Positions 27,401-44,980 of a DNA stretch of 64,000 bases are shown in pieces; the first letter of the stretch is position 1; each line of letters begins with the position of its first letter. The notes beneath the pieces are model-generated. The model saw only the letters and a list, made by a program, of their open reading frames with translations, was not told where the DNA came from and ran no database searches. Source of the stretch: Asterias rubens (Eukaryota > Echinodermata > Asteroidea > Forcipulatida > Asteriidae); the NCBI RefSeq assembly GCF_902459465.1, contig NC_047065.1, positions 4,150,309 to 4,214,308 of the forward strand, in the 5' to 3' direction. The translations under genes and the position numbers were made by a program.

Positions 27401-29847
27401 ATCCATGGACTAGGACGATGGGTGTTTTGTCCGAGGCCTCACTAGGATTCAGTTTGATAGTCCATAGTTTATCCTCACTGTTTATTGGCACAAATTTACC
27501 CTCATATTTAGTTTTGATACCTGAGAACAAAAGAACAATTGACTTTATCATGAATATTTTTAAAATAAAAGACAGTATCACAACAAATAAATTGCTGACA
27601 TATTTGGTAGGTTTACTTTGTATGAAGACTTAATTTTGTTGGAAAGCGCTCAAGAAAAATATAAAAAAATTGTTTGTGTTGTACACCAAAACCAAACAGT
27701 ACACTACCAAATTGTCTTGTAAAAGAATTTTTCTTTTCCATTTAGGCAAATTTATTTATTTATTTAGTTGTATGGTACAAAACATCAAAATGTATTTTGG
27801 TTAAATAAATTCAAAATTTATAGAGGGAGAGTTTGTGTACTTGATGAAGTCTACAAATGTATATCACATAGATTTTGGCTATCAGAGGCCCTAAAAGATA
27901 TTGTCCAAGGGTATTCTACAAGAGGACCCTTTTTCAGGCATTCTGTAACAGACCTTATCGCAAATACTCGGGCGCACGTTAGGCGTGGAATTAGGTGCAT
28001 TCTGATCTAGCTACGGATAAAATTTGATTGCTAGCTAGACCAGAATGCACCTCATTCAACAGTGAGTGCTTGCGGAATGGGTATTTGCGAAAAGGTCTAT
28101 AGCAATCATAGATAGCCGAAAATATACCCCAACCCACCCAGGGGGGGGGGGGGGGGGCGGGTTAAGTGAACGGGTGGATTTCACAAAGAGTTAGGACTAG
28201 TCTTATCTCGAGTTAGGACTAGTCTTATCTCGAGTTAGGACTAGTTACTCATCCTAACTTAGGACTATCCATGCTATTTGTATATCTCTTAGGACTAGTC
28301 CTAAGTTAGGACTAGTCCTAACTCTTTGTGAAATCGACCCCAGGGCTAAAAAAATTGCAGACTTTTTTAGAGGAAGAACAGGCTCACATGATAAGATACT
28401 TTCTTCCGCTTGCTGAAGTAACTTTGCAGAAGTTGGACTCCATCTCCCCCATGTTCTGTTGCTAAACCATCCAGAGCTGCAAAACAAGTTTAAAGCAAAG
28501 AAAATGAAGATTTCGGATAACTTTCCGTATGGCGCCACCACTTGTTCACTAATTTTTACAAAAAGGGATATCTCATTGAGGTAAATTAGATACTATATTA
28601 TTTCATATTGAAAGAAAAAGTGATGGCGCCATACGGACACTTTTCCAAGATTTCCTTTATTTATAAGTAAACATAAATGACTTAACTTTTTTGGAACAAT
28701 GGATTTTAACAGATAGTTTTCTGAAACTTGAATGAAAGTTTCCTTATTTTAAAATTAAAAGTGAATGTAAACAAGGAAAATGACCATCCAACATTCATCC
28801 TGCACTGGTCTTTTGTCACCACATTGTTTTTTTTTGTGATAATCAAAATTACGATTAATCACAGCAACTTATAATATTTTGAATCCATACAGAACATGAT
28901 GAATGCAGTTTAGATCAATTTCAAATCAATTACATTCACTTTATTTCCAGTCCAATTCAGGTTAACAATACACAAGATGATTTAGGTAAATAGTAAGCAA
29001 AGCAATACAATTATAAAATATGTAATGTTAATTAGTTGCGATAACGTAACCCTCCTCCCGACAGCAGGGGGAGGGTTACACTATTGCAACTATTATGTTA
29101 ATACAATTATTAGTTGCGATAATGTAACCCTCCTCGCGGTTGTCGGGAGGAGGGTTACGTTATTGCAACTATACAATGATGTAATACAATATTATACTTA
29201 TTAAAACAAACATTTACAGTCATACAATTTAGTTAATACGAACATAAAATACAAAATCAAAACCAAAACAAAACACATGGTCAATAAATTGAGATGGAGA
29301 TTACAAAAATGCAAGCAAATCAATTAAAAATAAATAGTAACCTTTCTTCATTATTGTTTGAAATATCTTGGTCAGATTCAGAGGACACCATCCGTTGTGA
29401 ATCCACTTCTCCCTCAGCGATTGGTGCAGACATTGTTGTCATTGTTGTTGAGCGAAGTCTACAACCAAAATTCTTTAAATTGTTGTTGATAAAAATACAA
29501 CGGCGCAGCTCACAAAATGTTCTTTTTATTAAACCGTGTAACTGAAGAGAAATGCGATAAAACATGGATAAAAAAACGACTAATGTCGCACTCGCAGGAA
29601 GAAAACCAGTCCTGCTTGCTGGTAAAACCATAGAGTGTGTAAAACTATGGTCGAATGTCACCAGCAGGGAAATCCATGCAATGCACTCACACAGCAAAAG
29701 ATGGTATGATTCAGCGATTTTGTATTCAGACCCGATGATGTAACACTTGTGTACACAACAATCAAGGGATTCCTTAAAAAAATACACACTGCTCTGACAC
29801 ACGGCGGCGGGTCTTCACCTTTTAACCCCGTACCATGATGACGTCAT
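24439..29847 (-). CDS. ABHD4: Abhydrolase domain-containing protein 4 (ABHD4/ABHD5 family)
   Basis: Six coding exons on the minus strand: 29847-29819, 28476-28388, 27520-26996, 26308-26197, 25370-25184 and 24528-24439 (TGA). Phases are consistent; 343 residues against 342 in human ABHD4. The first exon (MTSSWYGVK) was chosen because its ATG and phase-2 donor join exactly to SSGWFSNRTWGRWSPTSAK, a Trp-rich N-terminus resembling the lipid-droplet anchor of ABHD5. Then come the oxyanion region LVHGF, the nucleophile Ser at about 149 in GHSLGG, the Asp in AIYGEDSWM, and the His in AGHHVYAD (also the HX4D motif). Ser at the elbow favours the ABHD4 hydrolase (N-acyl phospholipid lipase), since vertebrate ABHD5 has Asn there. 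The single gene may represent the pre-duplication ancestor. It is divergent from PRELID3B. Confidence 0.93.
24955..25165. mobile_element. Family C element, partial copy 3
   Basis: The right half has TACAGCACCTCAGTAAGTAT, TGGAAGCTTTCTTCAATCCT and the terminus GAGTACCCAAATCCTTTAAA. It lies immediately downstream (in ABHD4 sense) of the penultimate exon. Confidence 0.65.
25400..25786. mobile_element. Family A element, copy 6 (full length)
   Basis: Starts TTAAAGACACTGGACACTAT and ends with TAGTGTCCACTGCCTTTAAA. It lies in the ABHD4 intron between the penultimate exon and the one before it. Confidence 0.92.
25783..26158. mobile_element. Family A element, copy 7, abutting copy 6
   Basis: Begins TTTAAAGGCACTGGACACTA exactly where copy 6 ends, sharing the TTTAAA. 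It runs to ATGTCCAACTGGTGCCTTTAA. It belongs to the divergent subgroup with ACGACTTCTGGCCTGAAGCC in the core. Confidence 0.85.
28174..28345. mobile_element. Palindromic element built of GTTAGGACTAGTC units
   Basis: The outer ends GGATTTCACAAAGAGTTAGG and CCTAACTCTTTGTGAAATCG are inverted repeats. The left arm contains three tandem copies of GAGTTAGGACTAGTCTTATCTC-like units. A relative is at 46597-46690. It lies in ABHD4 intron 2. Confidence 0.85.
28515..28648. mobile_element. Family D 130-bp palindrome, copy 2
   Basis: GGATAACTTTCCGTATGGCG to GATGGCGCCATACGGACACT, same core as copy 1. It begins about 38 bp upstream (in ABHD4 sense) of the acceptor of exon 2. Confidence 0.92.
29033..29172. 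mobile_element. Two adjacent family E palindromes
   Basis: 29033-29092 and 29111-29172 each run from TAGTTGCGATAACGTAACCC or a close variant, through TCCTCCCGAC, to the inverse GGGTTACGTTATTGCAACTA. They lie in ABHD4 intron 1. Confidence 0.88.
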
Positions 29848-30269
29848 ACCATATTCGTCTGAAGTCTAGACTCTAATAATGTACTTCCCAGATATCCATT
29901 AAAATATTTTGAGCACCAGTCGCAATTGCGACGCCCTCACCCGTTGAGCTGGCGCACACACTGAGCGTTTTCGAAACAGCGGCATTGCTTTCGGCTCTGT
30001 CTGAAGTCCCATATATATGCACGTAGCATACGGAGCCGGCTTAAATTGAAACCGTAGTTTTGCAAAGGGTCTTTTTACGTCACACACACCCGGCGTTTTT
30101 TGCATACATGGGCCGGCATATGACGCAATTTGCAGCCGCTTCCCCCCGCATGAGCTTCATCAGGATCGTGTAGGATTTCTAACGCCAAAAGAGTCTAAGT
30201 TTACTGTTAAAAGTCAATAAATTTTGAAATAGATTCTAAAGATTACAGTTACTCTAAACATTAGTTATC
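29848..30269. promoter_or_regulatory. Divergent promoter between ABHD4 and PRELID3B
   Basis: 422 bp separate the two ATGs, and the sequence is more CpG-rich than its surroundings (CGCAATTGCGACGCCC). A palindromic CRE-type TGACGTCA at 29839-29846 overlaps the ABHD4 start codon. TACGTCAC lies near 30074. No clear TATA box was found for either gene. Promoter function is inferred from the head-to-head arrangement. Confidence 0.55.
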
Positions 30270-36294
<6,025 letters not shown>

Positions 36295-36790
36295 AACCTG
36301 TACAGAGCAAGGTTACGGATAATTGTATTTAACACAGTATCGAAGCTCATGAGCACGGAGGATATAAAACACAGTATCAAAGCTCAAGAGCATGGAAGAT
36401 ATAAAAACACTCAACTACGAGTAAATAACCCTGCGGAGCAAGAACATGGAGAACTGTAAAACACAGCAGGCCTGTATCCTTCGTTTATCAAAGGTCAAGG
36501 GCAACAAGACATTTTCTCCTTGGTAAAGGGCACCCTATTACAAATTTGTAAATTTCTTCTGGAGCATTTCAAGGGCACCAAGGCAACGACCATGGGGCAC
36601 GGAGGCAATCGCCTTTGTTGCCTCCGTGAAGTAGCAGGCCTGCACAGTATCGGAGCTCATGAGCATGGAGAATTGTAAAACACAGTATGGAGACACTCAA
36701 CTATGAGTAAATAACCCGGACGGAGCAAGAGCATGGAGGAAATAAAACAGAGTAATGAGTCACTCAACTTCCAGTAAAGCACCCGGAGAT
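36295..36790 (+). repeat. Degenerate tandem copies of the PRELID3B C-terminal coding sequence
   Basis: Downstream of the stop, segments close to GCATGGAGGATATAAAACAC, AGTATGGAGACACTCAACTA and CGAGTAAATAACCC recur. Units are near 36346-36425, 36440-36468, 36647-36715 and 36723-36780. They are interrupted by a palindromic repeat at 36469-36643. The first unit is the real C-terminus and stop codon of PRELID3B. Later units keep the TAA at the equivalent position. Confidence 0.8.
36469..36643. mobile_element. Element of the 'AGGCCTGTATC...AGCAGGCCT' family
   Basis: Bounded by AGGCCTGTATCCTTCGTTTA and GTAGCAGGCCT, with ATTTCTCCTTGGTAAAGGGC and GGAGGCAATCGCCTTTGTTG inside. A close relative lies at 42216-42362, and related blocks at 24643-24790. 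Confidence 0.75.
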
Positions 36791-36990
36791 CACCCTTGTC
36801 TAAAGAAGAACATCTCACATGTAATTTCTCAGGTTTTTTCATGATTTCAGGGTTTGATTTTATAAATCCTTGAGCCTTTTTGAAAGAAGGAAAGCAGTTA
36901 CCACAGAGAGAAAGAAATTGTCTACATTGTGACCAAACCTGTTGTTTTGTATTTCTGGAGATGCACAGAATCTGTAAACCTCTTAAAATG

Positions 36991-37370
36991 TTTAAAGCCA
37001 TTATACACTTTCGGTAAACAGTATTGTCCAAGTCCCACACTTTGTGTATCACAACTTATATATAAAATAACAAACCTGTGAAAATTTAGGCTCAATCGGT
37101 CATCGGAGTCTGGAGAAAATAACGGGAAAACCCACTCTTGTTTCCGCACATTTCGCCGTGTCATGACATGTGTTTAAAATAAATCCGTAATTCTCGCTAT
37201 CGAGAATTGATATTGTTTTAATATTTTCTCAAAAAGTAAAGCATTTCATGGAGTAATATTTCAAGAGAAGTCTTTCACCATTACCTTCTGTAAACCCTGT
37301 AAATTATTTGTAAATTTGTGAACTCTTTTTTTTTTTTTTTTTTCTGTACCAAAAGTGTATAATGGCTTTA
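36991..37370. mobile_element. Family B palindromic element, copy 1
   Basis: TTTAAAGCCATTATACACTT on the left and AAGTGTATAATGGCTTTAAC on the right. The internal block TTTCGCCGTGTCATGACATG is shared with copy 2 at 44981. A long T run lies near 37327. Confidence 0.92.
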
Positions 37371-37661
37371 ACATGTGGAAGGTTTTCCTAAAACCTCCTT
37401 GAGCCTTGAAGATTCTTGAAAGAAGTAATGCATTCACCAAAGGAGGAGAAAACATTTTTGAGTTTGTATTTCTGGTGATACACAGAGTCGGAAAACCTCC
37501 TTTTGAAGTAACATCTGGGAGGTTCTGGTTCTAAAATAAGGGGGAACGTAGGTCTGAACTGAAGTTGCTCCGTCTTGTTCTGGGGAATAAAAAAAAACCT
37601 CTGACATAGGCTAGTCCAGAAGAATATAGTGTGTATTCATGTCATCTGACTTGAAGTGGTT

Positions 37662-37813
37662 AAAGGCCTGGTCACACAGACCTTGATAACGAAAACGAGA
37701 ACGCTAGAAATTCTCGCCCTCGATTGGTTGAATAAGCGTGGAGCATTTGAACCAACAGAATGCATTCTCTTTTTATCGTTTTCGTTATCGCTGCAGTGTG
37801 ACTTGGCCTTTCG
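37662..37813. mobile_element. Family F palindromic element, copy 4
   Basis: TTAAAGGCCTGGTCACACAG to CGCTGCAGTGTGACTTGGCC. The core holds CGAAAACGAGAACG and TTGGTTGAATAAGCGTGGAG. Confidence 0.85.
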
Positions 37814-39176
37814 GAACGTTTTCAGATCCTTTAATACCTACATGTACATGTATGTGTGTGCAAACTGCCTTTTTGTGTGTGAATCTTGAAATGGGTGCTT
37901 CATTGAATTCCAATTTCATATTTGTGATCCTTAGGGCTTGCAGATTTTCTGCGGCCTATTAGGTTGGGTTAATTAGAGGCAGGGGGTATATTGGTGTCAT
38001 GGGGTATATTAGTGGCATGAGGTTGGAATTGGTGAAACAAGTTTATGGTGCTTTGCTTAGGCCATAAATCCATGTGTCGTTTATGCGTTGCGCATAGTGT
38101 GCAATGCTTAAACATGAAAATACACACCAAGCAATGCACATGAATCCATTTTGTTGGTGTGAATTTTTGTTTTAAAATTGATTGTACACTATGTATTATG
38201 CACAACATATGACAGACACACCGATTTCAGGCCTTATTCAAATTTTGCAAAATGATTGTTTTTTTTTTCCCCCTGTGGCCTTAGCTGTCTTGTTCCCTGA
38301 GAATCTAATGCAAATTTTGTATGACTTCAATCACCAAAATCAAAAATGGTTGTCTATTTGAGACAAGCCTCATTAATGGGGCTGCGGTACGATGTATAGA
38401 CCGTATTGAATAACCCCTTTTTTGCTATGAAAGTCGCCATTTTGTAGGGCAAACCGTACGCGTGTCTAAACGCGTACATCAAAGAAGCACGCAGCACTCC
38501 CGGTTTGATTTCTACGGCATAAGCACGCACACGCTCGCAGACGCCATCTTGTAGGGCAGATTTGAACGGTGAAGTCTTATTCATTAGGTCTATTCAGACA
38601 TTTAATTTCTTTGCAAAAGGTGTCTGTTTACACCCAAACCAAACAGTGCACTAATATAGCGCCACCAAGGGCTAATTGAGAACTTCATGGTTGAACTTTG
38701 TATAATTATGTTCTGCTGCACAAAAGACCAAATTGAAATCTGTACACATTTGTTTCTTCTGACAGTACAGAATAACAGACACTTGATTTGTGCTTCCATT
38801 TTTGAGATTCACTCAACTTTATCTTTCAATGTTTTCACAGTCAATTTGTATCGGATGCAACATGCCAATCTAGCTTTTGTACTCCCCCCAAAACCATTTT
38901 GTAGTTTTGTGTGAATTCATTTCCAAAGGATGTTTGTCTTCCAGGCCAGGACCCAATTTAATGGCTCTGCTTACTGCCGAATTTCGCACTTACGATCATC
39001 AATCTCTGCTTACTGTGCAAGCACCGAGTTTCTGGGGTAGCTGTGTTAGCAGGGAGTACGCAGGCGCACAAGCTAAAAATCCCTGCTAACCAGTGAGATA
39101 CGCTTGACGTAAGTGCAGAATTCCCTGCTTCCCTAAGCCCGTTAATAGACGGTAAATTTGCATCGGGATAAAGAAT

Positions 39177-39270
39177 ATTCATTTTGGTTTTACCCATACA
39201 CCGATGTGTGTTCGCTTCATAAACAGTGCTACTCACATCGGTGTATATGGGTAAAACCAAAACATGCAAA
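39177..39270. repeat. Inverted repeat of SINE tail sequence
   Basis: ATTTTGGTTTTACCCATACA and the inverse TGTATATGGGTAAAACCAAA flank a short loop. Each arm matches the tail seen at 24300-24330, so two tails probably became joined head to head. Confidence 0.8.
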
Positions 39271-39594
39271 ATGAAGATGTTGCTGGAAAACATAAACAGA
39301 GACTTAGATTATAAAAGTGGTTTATTTTTTATTGGCAAATTGCACTAAAGTAAAGATTAGCATCCCAAAGTGACCATGCGCTGTCTAATGAAAAATATAT
39401 TGTATATATTTGAGTTTGAATTTTAAAATATTAGATTAAAATAGTTAAGGATTTATTTCAATTTTATGTGAGGTACTTTTTATGATCAATTAATTTTATT
39501 TTTACATACTCTTCTTGAGGGTAGTTTAAGAACAGCAGCAATCTCATAATAATTAATAAATAACCACTTTTTAAGAAAATGCAGAAAACATTTC

Positions 39595-40247
39595 TTAAAG
39601 ACACTGGACACTTTTGGTAATTGTCAAAGACCAGTGTTCTCACTTTGTGTATCTCAGCTTATGCACAAAATAAACCTGTGAAAACTTGAACTCGATTGGT
39701 CCTCAAAGATAATAATGAAAGAAAAAACACCCTTGTCTCACAGGAAGTTGTGTGCTTTCAGATGCTTGATTTCGGGACCTCAAAATCTAATTCTGAGGTA
39801 TCGACTTCCAATTCAAAATATTTAGTGGAAAACTACTAAGTAAGTTTTTATGGGAACAATTGTTTTGATTAAAGGCAGTGGACACTATTGGTAATCACTC
39901 AAAATAATTATTAGCATAAAACCTTTCTTGGTGACCAGTAATGGGGAGAGGTTGATAGTATAAAACATTGTGAGAAATGGCTCCCTCTGAAGTGCCATTG
40001 TCTTCGAGAGAGAAGTAACTTTCCAACATTTGATTTCGAGACCTCAAGTTTAGAACTTGAGGTCTCGAAATCAACACGCACACAACTTCGTGTGACAAGG
40101 GTATTTTTTCTTTCATTATTATCTCGGAAGTTCGATGACCGATTGAGCTCAAATTTTCACAGGTTTGTTATTTAAGGCATATGTTGAGATACAACAACTG
40201 AGAAGACTGGTCTTTGACAATATTACTAATAGTGTCCACTGTCTTTA
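39595..40247. mobile_element. Family A elements, copies 10 and 11
   Basis: A left-half copy (39595-39867, TTAAAGACACTGGACACTTT) runs directly into a complete copy (39868-40247, TTAAAGGCAGTGGACACTAT to TAGTGTCCACTGTCTTTAAA). Confidence 0.85.
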
Positions 40248-42215
40248 AAGAGCAGCACTACACAAATACTACAAGACAAAATAATATCCACTGCCATGCA
40301 GGGCCCAACTTCATAGAGGTCCTTAAGTACAAAAAGTAGCTTTTAGCTTAACAAAATTTCGCTTGAGTTTAATTTGTCACTGGTATCCTGCTCATTTATG
40401 CTAAGCAGAATATTTTTACTTTGATGTTTGTTTTGTTTTCAGTTAAGTTTAAAAAGTGATCTGAACACCTAGTAGTTTGATCAATTCATGTTGTTTTTTC
40501 TTTTATTGGAAAGTTTACAATTTGATCAGCTGATATGTAAATTGAGCGGATTAGGGGTAATGGGTGCTGTATTATATTTTGTATAAAATTAGAGACTTTA
40601 TGTCTGCAAGTTACACCAACCAAATTTATTTTTCTCTGTATAAAACATGAACTCGCACAAGGGGTCTATAAATTTGTTGTCGGTTTTGTTTTGCTTATTT
40701 GGCAATCGAGTTCAGTTGTTCAAGAGAATATTTAATATTTAAACTTTATTTGTACCTTTTTACTGGTGTTGGGGAGAATAAAGTTGCATTGAGTTTGAGG
40801 TTTTCATAAAAAAAAAAAATTCTTTTGGATTTACTTTTGTGTCTCAGTGTTGTTTTGATGCTCATGTCAATGAGAGTCGACAAACTCCCACAAGGGGATA
40901 TGTGTAAACTTGGAACAGCCAGTCTTAGGAAATGAATGGGCTGAATCTATATGTTGCATGGTGTACAATCCCCCCCCCTCCCCCACCCCAAACCACCCAA
41001 TTATGGTGTTCTGGCTGGTAACCTATTTTTGCTAAGCTAAAATTTGTAAAGCAAGTTTTTGTGCTTGCAGGCTATACAAGAGTTGCTTAAGCAGAGAATT
41101 ATGCTTGCGCTACCTACGACCGATGCATGAAAGTATTATCGCACTGCGACTGTTGCATGAACGGCAGAATGTGTGTTTGTAACAAATGGGCAGCGCCTAA
41201 CGACTTGTCATCAAGTCTAGTACTTTAGCTCCAGCTCCAACTTTGTCGTGCTTACCTACTGTTTGTGCTAAGCAGCTCTATGAAATTGAGCCAGGTAATC
41301 AAACCCAAACTCTGCTGATCAGAAACACCATCCCCTAAGTGTATGATAATCTAACAAGCTAATGCAATAGAGTAATAACTGGTAACAAGACACTGGGGTT
41401 AAGTTTACTTAAGTTTCCATAGAATTTTATTACAAAATCTGTTTTAATGGTGTTAGTGCAAACAACCAGTTCCTTTAGCAGCGTCACAGTCGTATTATAT
41501 AAAAGTGTTTGCTTTTAAAGTAAGTACATTTATTAATACATTGTTACATGATATGAGTAAAACATTGCACCATTCAAACAATCCTTTTTTTTTATACTTT
41601 TAACTTAAAAATAAAGAAGAATGTGTTAACAAACTAAATGCTCAAAATATTGTTCAGTTGTTTTAAAGAAATGCATGCGGTTAAATGGGAACGCAGTACA
41701 GTGTAGTCTCTTGCCTGCTGACTGGCAGTTTCACAAGATTGTTGCGTGAGCTATTTCGTTATCACCACAACAAATACTTAATGACTTGTACATAAGGCTA
41801 GGTTTTTAATGAAGTCCTTTTTTCCTCAAAGGCAAAAAACATGAAACTTCAAAATATTCTCAGGATTACTGGAACTAGTATCTACCAACGAAAAGTAATG
41901 TGACTTTTCGGAGGCCACAATAAATAGTTTTTAAACAGAGTTGATAAAAATTGTGTGTTTCCTTCTCATTCAAAGGTAGTGTCAGTAGCTGCAAAAGCAC
42001 ACAAAAAAGTTACAATTACAAAATAGTCTTTAAAACTATATTTGGAATATGACTCTATAAGTACAGTATTTCATTCAGATTTGCCAGTTCAATTTCAGCA
42101 AAAATTAACCCAACTCAATTAAAACATATTCAAATTTTGCCATTGTTAAAACTCTTTCTCATTCAGATTTATTTGAGTAATTCTAATTTATTTCATTTGA
42201 AGCATTTAAGACTCA

Positions 42216-42362
42216 GGCCTGTATCTTTCATTTCTGAAAGGGCAAGGACACCAAGGAGGAAATTGTAAATTTATACTGGAGCGTTTCAAGGGCACTGTAA
42301 TGCACTGATTAGGGGGCATGGAGGCAATCGCCTTCATTGCCTCCGTGAAGTACCAGGCCTGA
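42216..42362. mobile_element. Element of the 'AGGCCTGTATC' family, copy 2
   Basis: CAGGCCTGTATCTTTCATTT to GAAGTACCAGGCCTG, with GGAGGCAATCGCCTTCATTG as in 36469-36643. Confidence 0.75.
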
Positions 42363-42681
42363 AGACTTTACTAGTTTTCAGTATCATTCAGTTTAATTTC
42401 TACTCTGATATTTGCAATTGACGAACCAGAGTGGTTAACCAGCCCTTTTTTTTGCTGCTGATTTTTGTGGAATTGAATGATCTTTGTGACCTGAAGAAGT
42501 TGAATGATAATGTTTTGGTAAACTGCTGAAATAGAAATAATATTTTTTTTATTGTTGAATGCTATTGCAAAAGATTATTCGCTGATGCAAAAGATTATTT
42601 ATTTAACAAGTTTTTTGTTGAAATTGGCCGAGAATACCTACAGTATAAAAAATATCTTTAAATTAATTAAATTATATCAAA

Positions 42682-43044
42682 TTAAAGGCAGGGGACACTA
42701 TTGGTAATTGTCAAAGACTAGCCTTCATAGTTGGTGTATCTCAACATATGAATAAAATAACAAGCCTGTGAAAATTTGAGCTCAATCGGTCGTCGAATTT
42801 GCGAGATAATAATGAAAAAAAAAATCTCCCTTGTCACACGAAGTTGAGTGCTTTCTGATGCTTGATTTCGAGACCTCAAATCAAATTCGTGGAAAATTAC
42901 TTCTTTCTCGAAAACTACGTCACTTCAGAGGGAGCTGTTTCTCACAATATTTATACCATCAACCTCTCCCCATTACTCATAACCAAGAAAGGTTTTATGG
43001 TGATAATTGTTTTGAGTAATTACCAACAGTGTCCACTGCCTTTA
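42682..43044. mobile_element. Family A element, copy 12
   Basis: TTAAAGGCAGGGGACACTAT to CAGTGTCCACTGCCTTTACA. The central hairpin is shortened to GAGACCTCAAATCAAATTCG. Confidence 0.9.
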
Positions 43045-43189
43045 CATAAATAAAATTATATCTAATTAGACATCAATGTTGTTTATTTTCATGAAAATGG
43101 GTGGCAATGTGGGTGGCATATCATAAACTTTACAACATTGTCTTTAACATAAATTGTTTACTCGTTGTCATAACCATGTACACAAAAAA

Positions 43190-43347
43190 TCTTACTTTTG
43201 CGACCATGTCTTGCAATACCTGAAAAGGCATAGGTAAAATTTAACAGGGCCATGTCTTCTACCCTTCTTTTGTGTAGAAGTACATAAGTGTCTTCCTCAA
43301 TGTTTTGCACATTTTCTCTAACAGCCCAGCCTGATATCATGACATAC
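43190..43347 (-). other. Exon-like open segment, unidentified
   Basis: On the minus strand, an AG acceptor (TGATATCAG) near 43340 and a donor TTTTCAG|GTATTG near 43213 bracket an open frame. It reads WAVRENVQNIEEDTYVLLHK and then RRVEDMALLNFTYAF. It contains acidic and aliphatic residues typical of real protein, but I do not recognise the family and see no partner exons nearby. It may be a pseudo-exon. Confidence 0.15.
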
Positions 43348-43750
43348 ATGTACATGTAGAACAAACATTTTGGACCAAACTGAACAGGAATAATGAAATT
43401 CTGACGATAAACTCATTTCTAAACTTGTCCATGCAGTTTCCATTTGTAGTATAAAAGCTGATTCCCACTGTTCCATCCCGTTTTTTTTTTTTTCTTTTTT
43501 TAATTAATGTCTGTTTAATTCAACATAATATTGATGGTCATCATTATGTCATGCTATAGACCTTTATCCTGGTGCGGTCATCTTGATTTTCTCCCATTCA
43601 ACTAAATGTAACCAAACCGAGGCTGGAAGGTGAACTAGTTTGGTTCTTTTATGTACATTGAATATTAGCATTAATTACTGTTACTGCAACAGGGAACATG
43701 ACCAAGATGGCAACAGCATGGTGAAGGTCCATCCTGCCAGGAAAGTTGTG

Positions 43751-44139
43751 TTAAAGGCAGTGGACACTATTGGTAATTGTCAAAAACTAGCCTTCACAGT
43801 TGGTATATCTCAACATATGCATAAAATAACTAACCTGTAAAAATTTGAGCTCAATCGGTCATCGAAGTTGCGAGATAATAATGAAAGAAAAAAAACGCCC
43901 TTGTCACACGAAGTTGTGTGCGTTTAGATGGTTGATTTCGAGACCCCAAGTTCTAAATCTGAGGTCTCGAAATCAAATTCGTGGAAAATTACTTCTTTCT
44001 CGAAAACGATGGCACTTCAGAGGGAGCCGTTTCTCACAATGTTTTATACCATCAACCTCTCCCCATTGCTCATCACCAAGAAAGGTTTTATGCTAATAAT
44101 TTTTGGGAGTAATTACCACTAGTGTCCACTGCCTTTAAA
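43751..44139. mobile_element. Family A element, copy 13
   Basis: TTAAAGGCAGTGGACACTAT to CTAGTGTCCACTGCCTTTAA, full length, with the GAGGTCTCGAAATCAAATTC arm well preserved. Confidence 0.92.
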
Positions 44140-44861
44140 TCATGAGGCAGACAGTTAAATTGCATAAAAAGTAGACTGCCAGCATCCCCAAGCAATGGGA
44201 GCACAGGGAAGCGACACCTGTGACACTCTCAAATTAAGAGTTCGTTAGCCCCCATTTACAAATGTTTTTTTTCCTCCCATCTTAACACCAACATTTCTTT
44301 AACATTTTCTCTACAGATGTATCTTCAAACTTTTACAGTGCAAGACTTCATTTCCAGAAAGATATTATAATTCTTCTTATTGTGACAAGTACGACTAATA
44401 ATTTTCTTTTTTAAACGTGCCTCTGCACACAACAGACACGATCCAACGGGTTTACGGTGTGCACTTTATTGAAATAGGCCTACAAGTATTACAAATTTAT
44501 GCTGACTGAACATGTTCTCTCCTTTCTCGCTTTTTTCTTGTTTTATTCACTGTTCAGCGCTTTGATCTTTGTTAAAGGCGCTATATAAATACCTATATTA
44601 TTTATTATTTATTTATTTAATTGTACATAATGAATCAGTTAACAATTATTATGACATGAGGCACTGTTTTAACATACAAAGGCACAAAGGTTTCCTTGGT
44701 TACACATAGAATCTATGACATTGGGACAAACAGCTTTGACCGTAGCTGTATCCGCCAAATCAGATACGGCTTTAATTGTTCAGGATATCAGGACGTAGTT
44801 TTTTGTGTACACCAGTGACATAACTTGACATCTTTTAGTGGTGGGGGAAAAACTTAGGAGG

Positions 44862-44938
44862 GGGGGGGGGGTAATTAATCTGAGGGGGGAGGCTATCCCT
44901 CTTCTACCCCCCCCCCCCCCCCCCCCCCCCCCCGCAGG
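44862..44938. repeat. Poly-G and poly-C runs
   Basis: A G-rich run at 44862-44871 is followed within 40 bp by about 27 consecutive C residues at 44907-44933. Their length is at the limit of reliable sequencing. Confidence 0.85.
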
Positions 44939-44980
44939 GGAAAAAGTTTGATTGGAATTCATTTGATTAATTTGATATGA

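Noticed and set aside
29320-29802. 160-codon minus-strand open frame
   Set aside because: It lies in ABHD4 intron 1, has no recognisable domain, and the authentic first exon (29847-29819) splices past it.
36657-37052. 131-codon minus-strand frame
   Set aside because: It spans the PRELID3B tail repeats and a family B element and is an antisense reading of repeats.
43158-43364. Similarity of a GWAV motif to ABHD4 (LGWAVNPMV), suggesting an ABHD4 pseudo-exon
   Set aside because: Only about a dozen bases match and the rest does not align, so the resemblance is probably chance.
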